10,890 nt of DNA, taken from the NCBI GenBank assembly GCA_036381475.1, contig DASVCT010000081.1, positions 1 to 10,890 of the forward strand, in the 5' to 3' direction. Positions within the stretch are counted from its first letter, which is position 1. The number at the start of each line of letters is the position of its first letter. This DNA comes from ZC4RG29 sp036381475. Its GTDB lineage: Bacteria > Bacteroidota > Bacteroidia > Cytophagales > Cyclobacteriaceae. Positions 1-7,128 of the stretch are shown here, one piece after another. The notes beneath the pieces were generated by a model. It searched no databases. It worked only from the letters and a program-made list of their open reading frames with translations, and was not told where the DNA came from. The position numbers and the translations under genes were made by a program.

Positions 1-1
1 G

Positions 2-1075
2 TATGCGTACTTCCTTCCTGAACAACTGTCCATCACGGGTAAGGTTGAGCCGGAAGTATTGAATCGCGGCATCTTTGACGCCGTAGTGTACCGGTCCACC
101 CTTTCAACGCGGGCAAAATTCAAGGCGCCAGACCTTGCCGCCCTGGACGTACCAACGGAAAGCGTGCAATGGGCAAATGCGCGCTTCGTCGTCGGCATCG
201 AAGACCTTGGCGGCATCAGTGTCACACCTGTTGTTTCGTCCGGTGGCACAAAACTCAACTCGGAACCTGTTGCTGACATTTATGGAAGGGAGAACGTCGC
301 CGTCCGAAACGCAACACCAGGGATTGCCTCAAAGGCAGGGTGGTCGTCGGCGTCAGACTTCAAGCCAGATGTCGACTTCACGCTCAATCTCAAGGGGAGC
401 CAATCACTGAATTTCATTCCGGTTGGAAAGGAAACAACCGTCAACCTGGCTGGCCCCTGGGGGAATCCCAGCTTTGACGGAAAGTTTTTACCCGAAACAC
501 GCACGGTCAATGAAAACGACTTTACCGCGCAATGGAACATCCTCCACTTCAACCGTCCGTTCCCACAGCAGTGGACCGGAAGTCAAAAGGTACTCGAAGG
601 ATCGGAGTTTGGTGTCAACCTCCTGGTACCTGTCGACCAGTACCAGAAAAGCATGCGCACGTCTAAGTACGCGATACTCATTATCCTACTCACATTCGTG
701 TCACTCTTTATGGTGGAGATCATCCATAAGATACGAATCCATCCTTTCCAATATGCCCTGATTGGCGCGGCCCTGATTATCTATTACACACTGCTGCTTA
801 GCATTTCGGAACAGCTGGGTTTCAATGCCGCCTACTGGATCGCCACAGCCGCCACCGTATTGCTGGTCTCGTGGTACGCCCGCACTTTTCTGCGTGAGTC
901 ATCACACACCATCCTGTTCAGCCTCATGCTCACAGTATTTTATGCCTTTATTTTCGTGATCATTCTGCAGCAGGATTTCTCGCTCCTCATCGGCAGCGTT
1001 GGGCTGTTCCTGGTCGTAGGCGTGCTAATGTATTTCTCGCGCAAGATTACCTGGTACAAAGAATCGGAAGCATGA
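2..1075 (+). CDS. creD: Cell envelope integrity protein CreD (5' end outside the window)
   Basis: CreD is an inner-membrane protein of unknown biochemical role; in gammaproteobacteria it belongs to the CreBC/BlrAB regulon and affects envelope integrity and beta-lactam tolerance. The reading frame is open from base 2, and the residues before the TTG at 59 (YAYFLPEQLSITGKVEPEV) are typical CreD sequence, so that TTG is internal and the true start lies outside. What is visible is a large extracytoplasmic domain of roughly 215 residues, then five hydrophobic segments, ending in the typical family tail (SLLIGSVGLFLVVGVLMYFS, then RKITWY). Full-length CreD is about 450 residues, so about 90 are missing, including the first membrane segment. 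The stop overlaps the next gene's start as ATGA, which suggests translational coupling. The family call is firm. Confidence 0.93.
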   Translation, partial: YAYFLPEQLSITGKVEPEVLNRGIFDAVVYRSTLSTRAKFKAPDLAALDVPTESVQWANARFVVGIEDLGGISVTPVVSSGGTKLNSEPVADIYGRENVAVRNATPGIASKAGWSSASDFKPDVDFTLNLKGSQSLNFIPVGKETTVNLAGPWGNPSFDGKFLPETRTVNENDFTAQWNILHFNRPFPQQWTGSQKVLEGSEFGVNLLVPVDQYQKSMRTSKYAILIILLTFVSLFMVEIIHKIRIHPFQYALIGAALIIYYTLLLSISEQLGFNAAYWIATAATVLLVSWYARTFLRESSHTILFSLMLTVFYAFIFVIILQQDFSLLIGSVGLFLVVGVLMYFSRKITWYKESEA

Positions 1076-2181
1076 CGAAATCGTTGTCCAGCGAAAAGTC
1101 ATCCTGGTGGCCACCGGTCATTACGATCCTGCCCGCAGCCATACTGATTTACATCAACTGGGAGGCGGTTGATCTCGTCAGCGACCAGCTGCCTTCCCGG
1201 CTGCGTGACCAATGGATCATTACCGGCGCGGTGTTGATTGCGATCATGGTCGCACACGCCTGGTATGTGCTGCGTTTCCTTTGGAAGCGACGCAAGCTGA
1301 ACCGGTCGTATGCACTGTTTACGATTTGGAGTTACACGTTGGCGCTCTTATTATATAGCCGGGCCGGATGCGAAAGCATTCCCGACAACATCCAGTACTC
1401 GGTACTGGGTGAACGAAGGCTGTGGTACGTCATCGCGTGCCTCGCGCCAACGTTCGTCCACGCCGCGATGATCATGCGTGGCCCGCGATGGCGCTTGTTG
1501 CTAAGAAAGAATATTATCCTGCCGCTTCTCCTTCTCGTGTTGGTTGCCTTCATGCATCCGCACTGGCGAGATCTCCTTCTCATCGGTTTGATCGTGGTGG
1601 CACCCCTAATGTCTGCGCGGTGGGTACGATCGCTATCCGTCCGAAAACCCGAATGGCGACCCTATGTTTACCTTGGCATACGGCTGTCGGCGGCAATGGC
1701 CTATCCACTTTGCGGTGTACTCGCCAACGATGATATCTTTCTTGATATCGCCCTGCAATCCTGGTATCACAAGGGATTTTATTTGCTTGCTGCACTGAAT
1801 GCACTCGCCATGTGCATTCCGGAACTCGGACACCGCAATTCAAGAATGGCCCTCTTTGTCGTCCGGCTTACGACATCGGGCTTTATGCTGGTTATGCTTA
1901 CGTTGTACCTCCCTGTACTTCCGCAATCGGCCATGGCATTGGCCGCATTTGGATTCGGTTATCTGATGCTCGCCCCCGTCGTACTATCGGTTACCAAGGC
2001 GCGCATACTGGCAGCCGACATCGCTTTCCTTCGCTCCCATTTCTCACAAAGGCGTCTGATCATCGTGTCGGTCGTTGCCGCACTGTTTTGCGCGGTACTT
2101 GCAGTCTACATACTGCGGCCGGAAACCAGAGATGTACTTGCCGCCCTCTACCACCGCTACGCCTCACCAAGGAATGGGTAG
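1072..2181 (+). CDS. Polytopic membrane protein, possibly a short relative of the MSEP-CTERM/XrtN-system proteins
   Basis: This 369-residue protein has about ten hydrophobic segments spread over its length and no soluble domain. The start ATG overlaps the creD stop, so the two are probably cotranscribed. From memory, its layout resembles the N-terminal membrane region of Bacteroidota MSEP-CTERM sorting-domain proteins, which go with exosortase XrtN and are usually far longer, with a soluble region behind the membrane part. The points of similarity are an early LPAAILIYINW segment, CLAPTFVHA near the middle, and a LYLPVLPQ...GYLMLAPVVL stretch followed by FLRSHFS. Here the protein ends soon after the last membrane helix and its 3' end runs 25 bp into the convergent pruA. 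It could therefore be a truncated remnant or a genuine short family. No catalytic motif is visible. The membrane-protein call is firm; the family link is tentative. Confidence 0.6.
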   Translation: MTKSLSSEKSSWWPPVITILPAAILIYINWEAVDLVSDQLPSRLRDQWIITGAVLIAIMVAHAWYVLRFLWKRRKLNRSYALFTIWSYTLALLLYSRAGCESIPDNIQYSVLGERRLWYVIACLAPTFVHAAMIMRGPRWRLLLRKNIILPLLLLVLVAFMHPHWRDLLLIGLIVVAPLMSARWVRSLSVRKPEWRPYVYLGIRLSAAMAYPLCGVLANDDIFLDIALQSWYHKGFYLLAALNALAMCIPELGHRNSRMALFVVRLTTSGFMLVMLTLYLPVLPQSAMALAAFGFGYLMLAPVVLSVTKARILAADIAFLRSHFSQRRLIIVSVVAALFCAVLAVYILRPETRDVLAALYHRYASPRNG

Positions 2182-3788
2182 CGGTAGTCCGTTGGCGGCA
2201 CGAGCGTTTCCTTGATTACCCGCGCGGATACCCACCTCAGCAAGTTCATTCGAGCGCCTGCCTTGTCGTTGGTGCCGGAAGCCCTGGCACCACCAAACGG
2301 CTGTTGACCCACGACGGCTCCCGTAGGCTTGTCATTGATGTAAAAATTGCCGGCGGCATTGACGAGACGCCGGGTTGCCAGGTCGATGGCGTAACGGTCC
2401 TTCGCCATGATCGAGCCTGTCAGCGCATAGGGTGAAGTGTGGTCGACGAGCGCAAGCGTCTCCTCATATTTGTCCTCAGGATAAACATAAATGGTGAGCA
2501 CCGGGCCGAAAATTTCTTCACACATGGTGGCTGAGGACGGATCTTCTGTAAGGATGACGGTGGGTTCGACGAAGTATCCCTTTGACTTATCGGAACCTCC
2601 ACCGACAATAAATTTGTTTTTCGGATTTTTCCGGGCTTGTTCGATGTACCCTGTAATCTTGTTGAAGGCCCGTTCATCAATTACTGCGTTGATGAAATTT
2701 CCAAAGTCCTCAACACCACCTATGCGGAAGCTTTTGATGTCGGCAATCAGGCGCTCCTTCACCTCCTCCCAAAGGTTGGAGGGAATGTACGCGCGCGACG
2801 CCGCTGAACATTTTTGCCCCTGGTACTCGAATGCTCCCCGCGCGAGGGCCGTCGCAACTTCGCGTGCATCGGCGCTGCTGTGCACCATGACGAAGTCTTT
2901 GCCCCCGGTTTCACCGACGATACGAGGATACGACCGATATTGTGCGATGTTATTGCCAATAGTCTTCCAGATACTTCGGAATACCGCCGTACTGCCGGTA
3001 AAGTGGATCCCGGCAAAGTCGGCATGACTGAAGATCACATCACCGGCCAGTGGTCCGTCTACATAAATCAGGTTGATCACACCGTCCGGCAATCCGGCCT
3101 CACGCAGTACCTGCATGATGACATGCGCGGCATAAATCTGGGTATAGGCCGGCTTCCAGATGACTGTGTTGCCCATCATCGCCATAGATGTCGGCAGATT
3201 GCCTGCAATGGCTGTAAAGTTGAACGGCGTCAGCGCAAAGGTAAAGCCCTCCAGGGGCCGGTATTCCATCCTGTTCCAAACACCCGGCGACGACTCCGGC
3301 TGATCAGCATAGATGCTGGCCATGTAGTACGCGTTGAAGCGAAGGAAGTCTATAAGTTCGCATGCCGAGTCGATTTCCGCCTGGTGGGCATTCTTTGACT
3401 GGCCAAGCATCGTAGCCGCGTTGATCTTGTAACGCCAGGGCCCTGCCAGCAACTCAGCCGCTTTAAGGAATATGGATGCCCGCTGCTCCCAACCCAGGTT
3501 GGCCCAGGCCGTGCGTGCCTGCAGGGCGGCCTTGATGGCTTGCGTAACGTGAGCCACGTCTCCCTCAAAAAAATACCCCAGGGTGTGCTGATGATCATGC
3601 GGCGGCCGGATGGCGATCTTTCGTTCTCCTTTTATTTCCTTTCCGCCGATAACCATCGGTATCTCGGTAATTGTGGACCGCGCCGACTTGATCGCCTGAC
3701 TAAGCAACTCGCGCTCTGGCGATCCGGGAGCGTAAGAAAGCACCGGTTCATTTTTAGGGACCGGGACATTGAAAAATCCCTTGGGCAT
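2157..3788 (-). CDS. pruA: L-glutamate gamma-semialdehyde (1-pyrroline-5-carboxylate) dehydrogenase
   Basis: This enzyme oxidises L-glutamate 5-semialdehyde to glutamate with NAD+, the second step of proline breakdown, in the cytoplasm. The 543 residues match the usual length of the monofunctional form and lack a proline dehydrogenase domain, so that activity must be encoded elsewhere. Aldehyde dehydrogenase landmarks are present in order: TPFNFTAIAGN with Asn190, WKPA (211-214) for the cofactor, FTGST (263-267), the catalytic Glu293 in VGETGGKD, and the nucleophile Cys327 in YQGQKCSAASR. The N-terminal segment (SYAPGSPER) is typical of the P5C dehydrogenase branch. The ATG start has no Shine-Dalgarno site, which is normal in this phylum. 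It lies 81 bp downstream of the HAD gene on the same strand and overlaps the preceding plus-strand gene tail to tail. Confidence 0.97.
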   Translation of the reverse strand: MPKGFFNVPVPKNEPVLSYAPGSPERELLSQAIKSARSTITEIPMVIGGKEIKGERKIAIRPPHDHQHTLGYFFEGDVAHVTQAIKAALQARTAWANLGWEQRASIFLKAAELLAGPWRYKINAATMLGQSKNAHQAEIDSACELIDFLRFNAYYMASIYADQPESSPGVWNRMEYRPLEGFTFALTPFNFTAIAGNLPTSMAMMGNTVIWKPAYTQIYAAHVIMQVLREAGLPDGVINLIYVDGPLAGDVIFSHADFAGIHFTGSTAVFRSIWKTIGNNIAQYRSYPRIVGETGGKDFVMVHSSADAREVATALARGAFEYQGQKCSAASRAYIPSNLWEEVKERLIADIKSFRIGGVEDFGNFINAVIDERAFNKITGYIEQARKNPKNKFIVGGGSDKSKGYFVEPTVILTEDPSSATMCEEIFGPVLTIYVYPEDKYEETLALVDHTSPYALTGSIMAKDRYAIDLATRRLVNAAGNFYINDKPTGAVVGQQPFGGARASGTNDKAGARMNLLRWVSARVIKETLVPPTDYRYPFLGEA

Positions 3789-3869
3789 AATGAATTCGTT
3801 TGGTCAATAATGTTTTGGATGCCAAGATAGAACATATGCCGGACAAAGGGTAGGCGTTACGTTCACCCT

Positions 3870-4562
3870 TTACAGTATCGAGCACAGTTCTATCAGGCTG
3901 CTGATCTCGTAGTTTACCGGAGTGTCGTGACGCGTGCCGCCAGGATTGAAGAAGGCCGTGTCGATGGATGCGTTGTATGCTCCACCGATGTCGGTGATCA
4001 GGTTGTCCCCCACCATGAGGGCTTCATGAGCCCGGACCGCGTTGGAGCGGAGGGCATATTCAAAGATCTCCCTGGCGGGCTTTCGGCATCCCGCCTTTTG
4101 CGATGTAACGATGTGATCAAAATAGTTCAGAAGATTCCCTGATGTCAGCTTCACCTTTTGGATCTCATCAAATCCATTAGTGACGACGGTGAGCGCATAG
4201 CGGTCTGAAAGGTATTGCAGCGTGTCGATGGCGTGCGGCATCAGGTTGCATCGGCGCGGACAGGCATGAAGGTAATCCTCCGATAACCGGGAAGCCAGGT
4301 CGGGATCGTCGATCCCAAACGCACGCAGGATGGTGATAAAGCGTTCCTTCCGGATCGTTTCGCTGGTGATCAGTCCGCGGTCAAATCGATACCAAAGATG
4401 GTCGTTGATTCGCCCAAACACATTCGCAAACGCATCTGCGTTGGGCACCCCTCTTTGAGCGAGCCCGTGCCGTTCGAACATTTCGTTCAGCGTTTCGCGC
4501 GAGTTGGTCTCGTAGTCCCAAAGGGTATGGTCGAGGTCGAAAAAAACAGCCTTGTACTTCAT
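3870..4562 (-). CDS. yjjG: YjjG-family HAD hydrolase (pyrimidine 5'-nucleotidase type)
   Basis: This is a haloacid dehalogenase-superfamily phosphatase of the YjjG/YfnB group, whose E. coli member dephosphorylates non-canonical pyrimidine nucleoside monophosphates. The 230 residues carry all four motifs: the nucleophile and acid/base Asp9 and Asp11 in FFDLDHT, Thr128 in VVTNG, Lys161 in CRKP, and VGDNLITD with Asp186 and Asp191. A helical cap (about 15-105) lies between motifs I and II. The ATG at 4562 was chosen over one eight codons upstream because the family begins directly with MKYKAVFFDLDHT. A possible promoter -7 box would also lie inside the longer reading. The gene sits between arsR and pruA on the same strand. 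The exact substrate cannot be read from the sequence. Confidence 0.9.
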   Translation of the reverse strand: MKYKAVFFDLDHTLWDYETNSRETLNEMFERHGLAQRGVPNADAFANVFGRINDHLWYRFDRGLITSETIRKERFITILRAFGIDDPDLASRLSEDYLHACPRRCNLMPHAIDTLQYLSDRYALTVVTNGFDEIQKVKLTSGNLLNYFDHIVTSQKAGCRKPAREIFEYALRSNAVRAHEALMVGDNLITDIGGAYNASIDTAFFNPGGTRHDTPVNYEISSLIELCSIL

Positions 4563-4572
4563 GGGTTGGCAC

Positions 4573-4580
4573 CAAAAATA
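4573..4580 (-). promoter_or_regulatory. Candidate Bacteroidota -7 box ahead of the HAD gene
   Basis: On the minus strand the sequence TATTTTTG matches the Bacteroidota -7 consensus TAnnTTTG and ends 10 bp before the chosen ATG. No convincing -33 TTTG was found at the expected distance, and the resulting leader would be only a few bases. This is a weak prediction. Confidence 0.3.
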
Positions 4581-4647
4581 GTGCATCCTGAAAGAGAAAC
4601 GAAATCGGCGCAGAAAGCGTTTGATTCGGGATGGTTACCTGATGGTT

Positions 4648-5052
4648 CTATCCAGGCTGCCGGGCAACCCGGTTCTGCCATTCTTCGCGCTCGACCTTAT
4701 TGATGGAAAGTTCCCGGTTCGAATACAACGTCTTATACAGGCTGATGTCCCGTTGCAATTGTTGATCTCTTCTGACGAATTGGAGGATCTGATTTACGAT
4801 CTCATAGACTTCGTCTTTAATCTGGTAGAAAATCCAGTTGTTATACCTGCGATGGGTTAGCATGCCGGAATTCTTGAGATAGATGATGTGTCGGGATGTC
4901 TTCGCCTGGGTGAATTCCAGGATCCGCTCAAGGTCGGAAATACACATTTCGCCGTTCTCGAAAATGAGATTCAGGATTCTCAGGCGTGCTTCGTCAGCAC
5001 ACGCTTTGAAAATCTGTGAACCCAGTACCAGGTTAAAGTGCTTTAGTCTCAT
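4648..5052 (-). CDS. ArsR-family winged-helix transcriptional regulator
   Basis: This is a 134-residue DNA-binding protein of the ArsR/SmtB type, a dimeric repressor in most cases. After a short N-terminal helix (LKHFNLVLGSQIFK), residues about 13-62 hold the winged-helix core: ADEARLRILNLI, then CISDLERIL and the recognition region TQAKTSRHIIYLKNSGML. The wing follows (RRYNNWIFYQI), with a helical C-terminal part. Only Cys18 and Cys37 are present, and the classic metal-binding Cys-x-Cys box is absent, so an arsenic or heavy-metal signal is unlikely. The ATG at 5052 is preferred to one 16 codons upstream because Bacteroidota homologues start MRLKHFN. It lies between the MDR oxidoreductase gene and the HAD gene, all on one strand; its target genes are unknown. 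Confidence 0.88.
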   Translation of the reverse strand: MRLKHFNLVLGSQIFKACADEARLRILNLIFENGEMCISDLERILEFTQAKTSRHIIYLKNSGMLTHRRYNNWIFYQIKDEVYEIVNQILQFVRRDQQLQRDISLYKTLYSNRELSINKVEREEWQNRVARQPG

Positions 5053-5181
5053 GTTGTGATGGGATCCCTGTACGGCGATTTCAGCGCCTCGCGCAGTCAA
5101 AAATACAAAACATGCGCAATGCTGGGGTTACATTTGTCAGAAAAGCTATGATGGGCTCACTGGGGATGCCCGCGCTGCCTG

Positions 5182-6153
5182 TCAGGGTACTATCACAAGT
5201 CTTTTCCCGCTTGTCTTTCTATTCCATGCTTCCGAGATGTCTTTCAAGGGTACGCTTTCGATGTCAATGCTCAAATTACCTTGCTGTATCCAATCCCAGA
5301 CTTGTTGTACCGCTACCAGGAGGATTTCGGGAGAAACATTACCGACACCCATCAGTTCAAGTCCTGAGGTCCGAAGCGTCTCGGCGCTTAACGTGATGCT
5401 TTCACCCGCCGACTGCCCTATCTGAACAAGTCGGGTGCGGTGTTTAGCAAATCCTGCTTCCCTGGGAATAATTGTTTTCAATAGCAATTCCGTTGGATGG
5501 CCCCATAGGAAGTCGAGTACAATGTCGTATCCCTTTCCCGCTTCTTTGATGAAGGCGTCCTTGATTTGTTCATCAGATTGCTTCAAGTCGATCACTGCAT
5601 CCATTCCCAGTTCCTGCAGCTTTTGCAAGCCAGCGTCATCCCTGCCCGTTCCGACGATCCGTCCTGCTCCTAATAGTCTTGCAATTTGTGTCGCAATTTT
5701 TCCGGAGACTCCCGTCGCACCATTAATTAGAAGCGTTTCCCCCTTTTGCAATTTCGCCCCCCAGTTCAATGGAAGAAATGACGTAAGCGCGGATGCTGGC
5801 AGTGCAGCTGCGATCAATGGATCAATTCCTTTTGGAACAGGCATTATGCGATTTCTGTGTTGGTGTGGAACAACCACCTTTTCAGCCATGGTGCCGTAAG
5901 GCGGCTGTACACCACCGAAAGCAACCAATGTCCCATCCGGTAAGGTGCCAACGCCACTGTGTCCTGGGATTGCGGGAAAGCTCGGGAACATATGTTTGCT
6001 TGCATAGTGCGTCCCCGCCGCTGTTACCTTGTCGAAGTTTTCGAGTACAACGGCCTTCATGTCAATTAACACATCATCTTCGCCTGCCGGTGGATCAGGA
6101 AAGTCTTTGTATTGTGGAACACTTCCGAATTTTTCGAGGACTGCAGCTTTCAT
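5182..6153 (-). CDS. Zinc-independent MDR oxidoreductase (quinone oxidoreductase-like)
   Basis: This is a 323-residue medium-chain dehydrogenase/reductase, expected to be a cytoplasmic NAD(P)H-dependent enzyme. An N-terminal GroES-like domain (MKAAVLEKFG to about 130, with GHSGVG near 64-69) is followed by a Rossmann domain with the nucleotide loop GATGVSG at 145-151 and a further glycine-rich turn (VGTGRDD). There is no cysteine anywhere in the protein, so neither the catalytic nor the structural zinc site of alcohol dehydrogenases can exist. This points to the quinone oxidoreductase or enoyl-reductase side of the superfamily. The ATG at 6153 is preferred; a TTG seven codons upstream is possible but adds residues that do not look like the family start. 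It is 129 bp upstream of the arsR start on the same strand, which may be a functional pairing. The substrate is unknown. Confidence 0.85.
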   Translation of the reverse strand: MKAAVLEKFGSVPQYKDFPDPPAGEDDVLIDMKAVVLENFDKVTAAGTHYASKHMFPSFPAIPGHSGVGTLPDGTLVAFGGVQPPYGTMAEKVVVPHQHRNRIMPVPKGIDPLIAAALPASALTSFLPLNWGAKLQKGETLLINGATGVSGKIATQIARLLGAGRIVGTGRDDAGLQKLQELGMDAVIDLKQSDEQIKDAFIKEAGKGYDIVLDFLWGHPTELLLKTIIPREAGFAKHRTRLVQIGQSAGESITLSAETLRTSGLELMGVGNVSPEILLVAVQQVWDWIQQGNLSIDIESVPLKDISEAWNRKTSGKRLVIVP

Positions 6154-6284
6154 ATTTCTTTCATATTCTTTCAACTAAAATGACCCGTCCGCGGTTTTAT
6201 CATTCCCTTGAATCTGCAAATCTTGGAGTAGGATACGTCCCGAGGCGTTGTTGGTTTCATTTCAGGTTTTCAAAATAGAAAAAA

Positions 6285-6521
6285 TCAGAAACTTGAAGTG
6301 ATATACTCCTTGCGACGAAGTTTCTTTAGATGAAATTCAAACTCCATCGCCTCCTCAGCAGTTTGAAGCGGCCTGATAAAGATGTACCGCCAAGGCCCTC
6401 GCCCTTTTGTCGAACGATTCCAACCCCGATTGTGGTAGCGTAGCCTTTCCTCAAGGTCTTTAGTGGAACCATAGTACCATCGACCAGTAGAAAGTGACTC
6501 GATGATGTAGGCGTAATACAC
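6285..6521 (-). CDS. Small GIY-YIG nuclease-domain protein, copy A
   Basis: This 78-residue protein is essentially one GIY-YIG domain of the short UvrC N-terminal/URI type. The core is complete: YIIES for the GIY strand, WYYGST for the YIG strand, Arg26 in DLEERLRYHN as the expected catalytic arginine, and Glu62 in EFEFHLKK as the expected metal-binding glutamate. The start is GTG, since no ATG is available in frame before the upstream stop. The protein differs from copy B at only 6 of the first 74 residues, then ends early (TSSF), whereas B has a longer tail. A palindrome lies 48 bp upstream of the start. Such proteins are often annotated as excinuclease-like; a role in DNA mobility or repair is inference. 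Confidence 0.88.
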   Translation of the reverse strand: MYYAYIIESLSTGRWYYGSTKDLEERLRYHNRGWNRSTKGRGPWRYIFIRPLQTAEEAMEFEFHLKKLRRKEYITSSF

Positions 6522-6597
6522 TACTGAGATATGCCCAAACAGAAATTTTCGTTCTTTCAGCTAACAGTCCCGACTCACTGTGTTCGTCGGGGCAGGC
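6311..6597. repeat. Direct repeat unit A (GIY-YIG gene plus upstream palindrome)
   Basis: This stretch of about 287 bp is nearly identical to unit B at 6658-6942. It starts inside the 3' part of the GIY-YIG gene and extends past the start codon through the palindrome to GTCGGGGCAGGC. Non-coding parts are about as conserved as coding parts, which fits recent duplication or independent insertion of one element. Flanking sequence on both sides differs between the copies. Confidence 0.9.
6569..6591. repeat. Short CCCGAC...GTCGGG palindrome, upstream of GIY-YIG copy A
   Basis: Arms CCCGAC and GTCGGG are separated by 11 bp, with two further inner pairs possible after a 2-bp mismatch, giving a small hairpin. 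It lies 48 bp upstream of copy A's GTG and overlaps the last codons and stop of copy B. There is no T-tract beside it, so it is not an obvious terminator. Confidence 0.8.
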
Positions 6598-6868
6598 CGG
6601 GCTGGTTGAGAACTTCCTCCAAAAAAAATTCACTGTATTTCGAAAGTATGTATTGCTTGCGACGAAGTTTCTTTAGATGAAATTCAAACTCCCTCGCCTC
6701 CTCAGCAGTTCGAAACGGCCTCATAAAGATGTACCGCCAAGGCCCTCGTCCTTTTGTCGAACGATTCCAACCCCGATTGTGGTAGCGTAGCCTTTCCTCA
6801 AGGTCTTTAGTGGAACCATAGTACCATCGGCCAGTAGAAAGTGACTCGATGATGTAGACGTAATACAC
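6575..6868 (-). CDS. Small GIY-YIG nuclease-domain protein, copy B
   Basis: This is a 97-residue near-duplicate of the neighbouring GIY-YIG gene, with the same GTG start, the same core (YIIES, WYYGST, Arg26, Glu62) and 68 of the first 74 residues identical. It continues past the domain for 23 more residues. The last of these (PGLPRRTQ and the stop) are encoded by the palindrome that belongs to copy A's upstream region. This suggests that two separate units were brought together, or duplicated in tandem, and that B reads into the next unit. Its own palindrome lies 45 bp upstream. No DNA-binding domain is attached, so a specific target must come from the GIY-YIG fold itself or from a partner. 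Confidence 0.88.
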   Translation of the reverse strand: MYYVYIIESLSTGRWYYGSTKDLEERLRYHNRGWNRSTKGRGPWRYIFMRPFRTAEEAREFEFHLKKLRRKQYILSKYSEFFLEEVLNQPGLPRRTQ

Positions 6869-6942
6869 TGCTGAGATTTACCTAACAGAAATTTCATTCT
6901 TTCAGCTAACAGTCCCGACTCGCTCTGTTCGTCGGGGCAGGC
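6658..6942. repeat. Direct repeat unit B (GIY-YIG gene plus upstream palindrome)
   Basis: This is the second copy of the unit at 6311-6597, shifted by 345-347 bp, with scattered substitutions and two single-base-scale length changes between gene and palindrome. It also ends in GTCGGGGCAGGC, directly next to tRNA-derived sequence. An inverted copy of that 12-mer occurs at 7117-7128. Confidence 0.9.
6914..6936. repeat. Short CCCGAC...GTCGGG palindrome, upstream of GIY-YIG copy B
   Basis: This has the same 23-bp size and arms as the palindrome at 6569-6591, with a slightly different loop. It lies 45 bp upstream of copy B's GTG, so its position relative to the gene is conserved between both units. 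Confidence 0.8.
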
Positions 6943-6964
6943 AGGGTGAGTAGATTCGAACTAC

Positions 6965-7004
6965 CCCGACTCATTGCCCCATCACGGCAATTCGTCGGGA
7001 CAAA
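6965..7004. repeat. Long palindromic element inside the tRNA remnant, copy 1
   Basis: The core 6965-6999 forms 14-nt arms (CCCGACTCATTGCC against GGCAATTCGTCGGG) with two central mismatches and a 7-nt loop. It has the same outer arms as the short palindromes beside the GIY-YIG genes. It splits the tRNA sequence exactly, with one base shared at the junction. Confidence 0.85.
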
Positions 7005-7036
7005 CCGACCCCCACGTCCCTAACGTGGTGCGCTAA

Positions 7037-7078
7037 TCCCGACTCATTGCTCCTTCCGTCGCAATTCGTCGGGACAAG
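7037..7078. repeat. Long palindromic element inside the tRNA remnant, copy 2
   Basis: The core 7038-7073 has 13-nt arms (CCCGACTCATTGC against GCAATTCGTCGGG) and a 10-nt loop. It is in the same orientation as copy 1 and differs mainly in the loop. The trailing GACAAGCCGGGCTG resembles the sequence after the palindrome at 6569-6591, so the element may extend a few bases beyond the hairpin. Confidence 0.85.
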
Positions 7079-7110
7079 CCGGGCTGCTTAACTAAGTCGG
7101 GGTTGATAAA

Positions 7111-7128
7111 GTCGGGGCCTGCCCCGAC
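7111..7128. repeat. Perfect GC-rich hairpin
   Basis: GTCGGGGC and GCCCCGAC are separated by only two bases. The right half, GCCTGCCCCGAC, is the inverted form of the 12-mer that ends both GIY-YIG repeat units. No T-tract follows, so a terminator role is not supported. Confidence 0.65.

Larger units (their letters stand above)
6944..7087 (-). pseudogene. Broken tRNA-Pro copy interrupted by two palindromic insertions
   Basis: Two blocks match the intact tRNA-Pro exactly and in order: 21 nt (6944-6964) equal to 7217-7237, covering most of the 3' acceptor strand and the T arm, and 32 nt (7005-7036) equal to 7237-7268, covering the variable loop, anticodon arm and part of the D arm. Between them sit 40 extra bases, and after them 42 more, each a palindrome of the CCCGAC family. 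A final 9-nt match (7079-7087) may be part of the tRNA or of the palindromic element. The 5' acceptor strand is missing, so no functional tRNA can form. Confidence 0.85.

Noticed and set aside
59..61. TTG as the start of creD
   Set aside because: The frame is open to the window edge and the residues before it are typical CreD sequence, so the true start lies outside.
4563..4586. Longer N-terminus of the HAD protein
   Set aside because: The eight extra residues precede the invariant motif-I start of the family, and the stretch holds a possible promoter box.
5053..5100. Longer N-terminus of the ArsR protein
   Set aside because: Family members begin at MRLKHFN; the extra 16 residues show no domain features.
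5182..6153. Zinc-dependent alcohol dehydrogenase
   Set aside because: The protein has no cysteine at all, so the zinc sites cannot be formed.
6569..7073. CRISPR-like array from repeated CCCGACT...GTCGGG units
   Set aside because: Only four units, with very unequal spacing, carrying genes or tRNA pieces between them; no spacer structure and no cas genes.
7079..7087. Third block of the tRNA remnant (CCGGGCTGC)
   Set aside because: The same bases follow the palindrome at 6569-6591, so this 9-nt match may belong to the repeat element; not counted as firm tRNA sequence.
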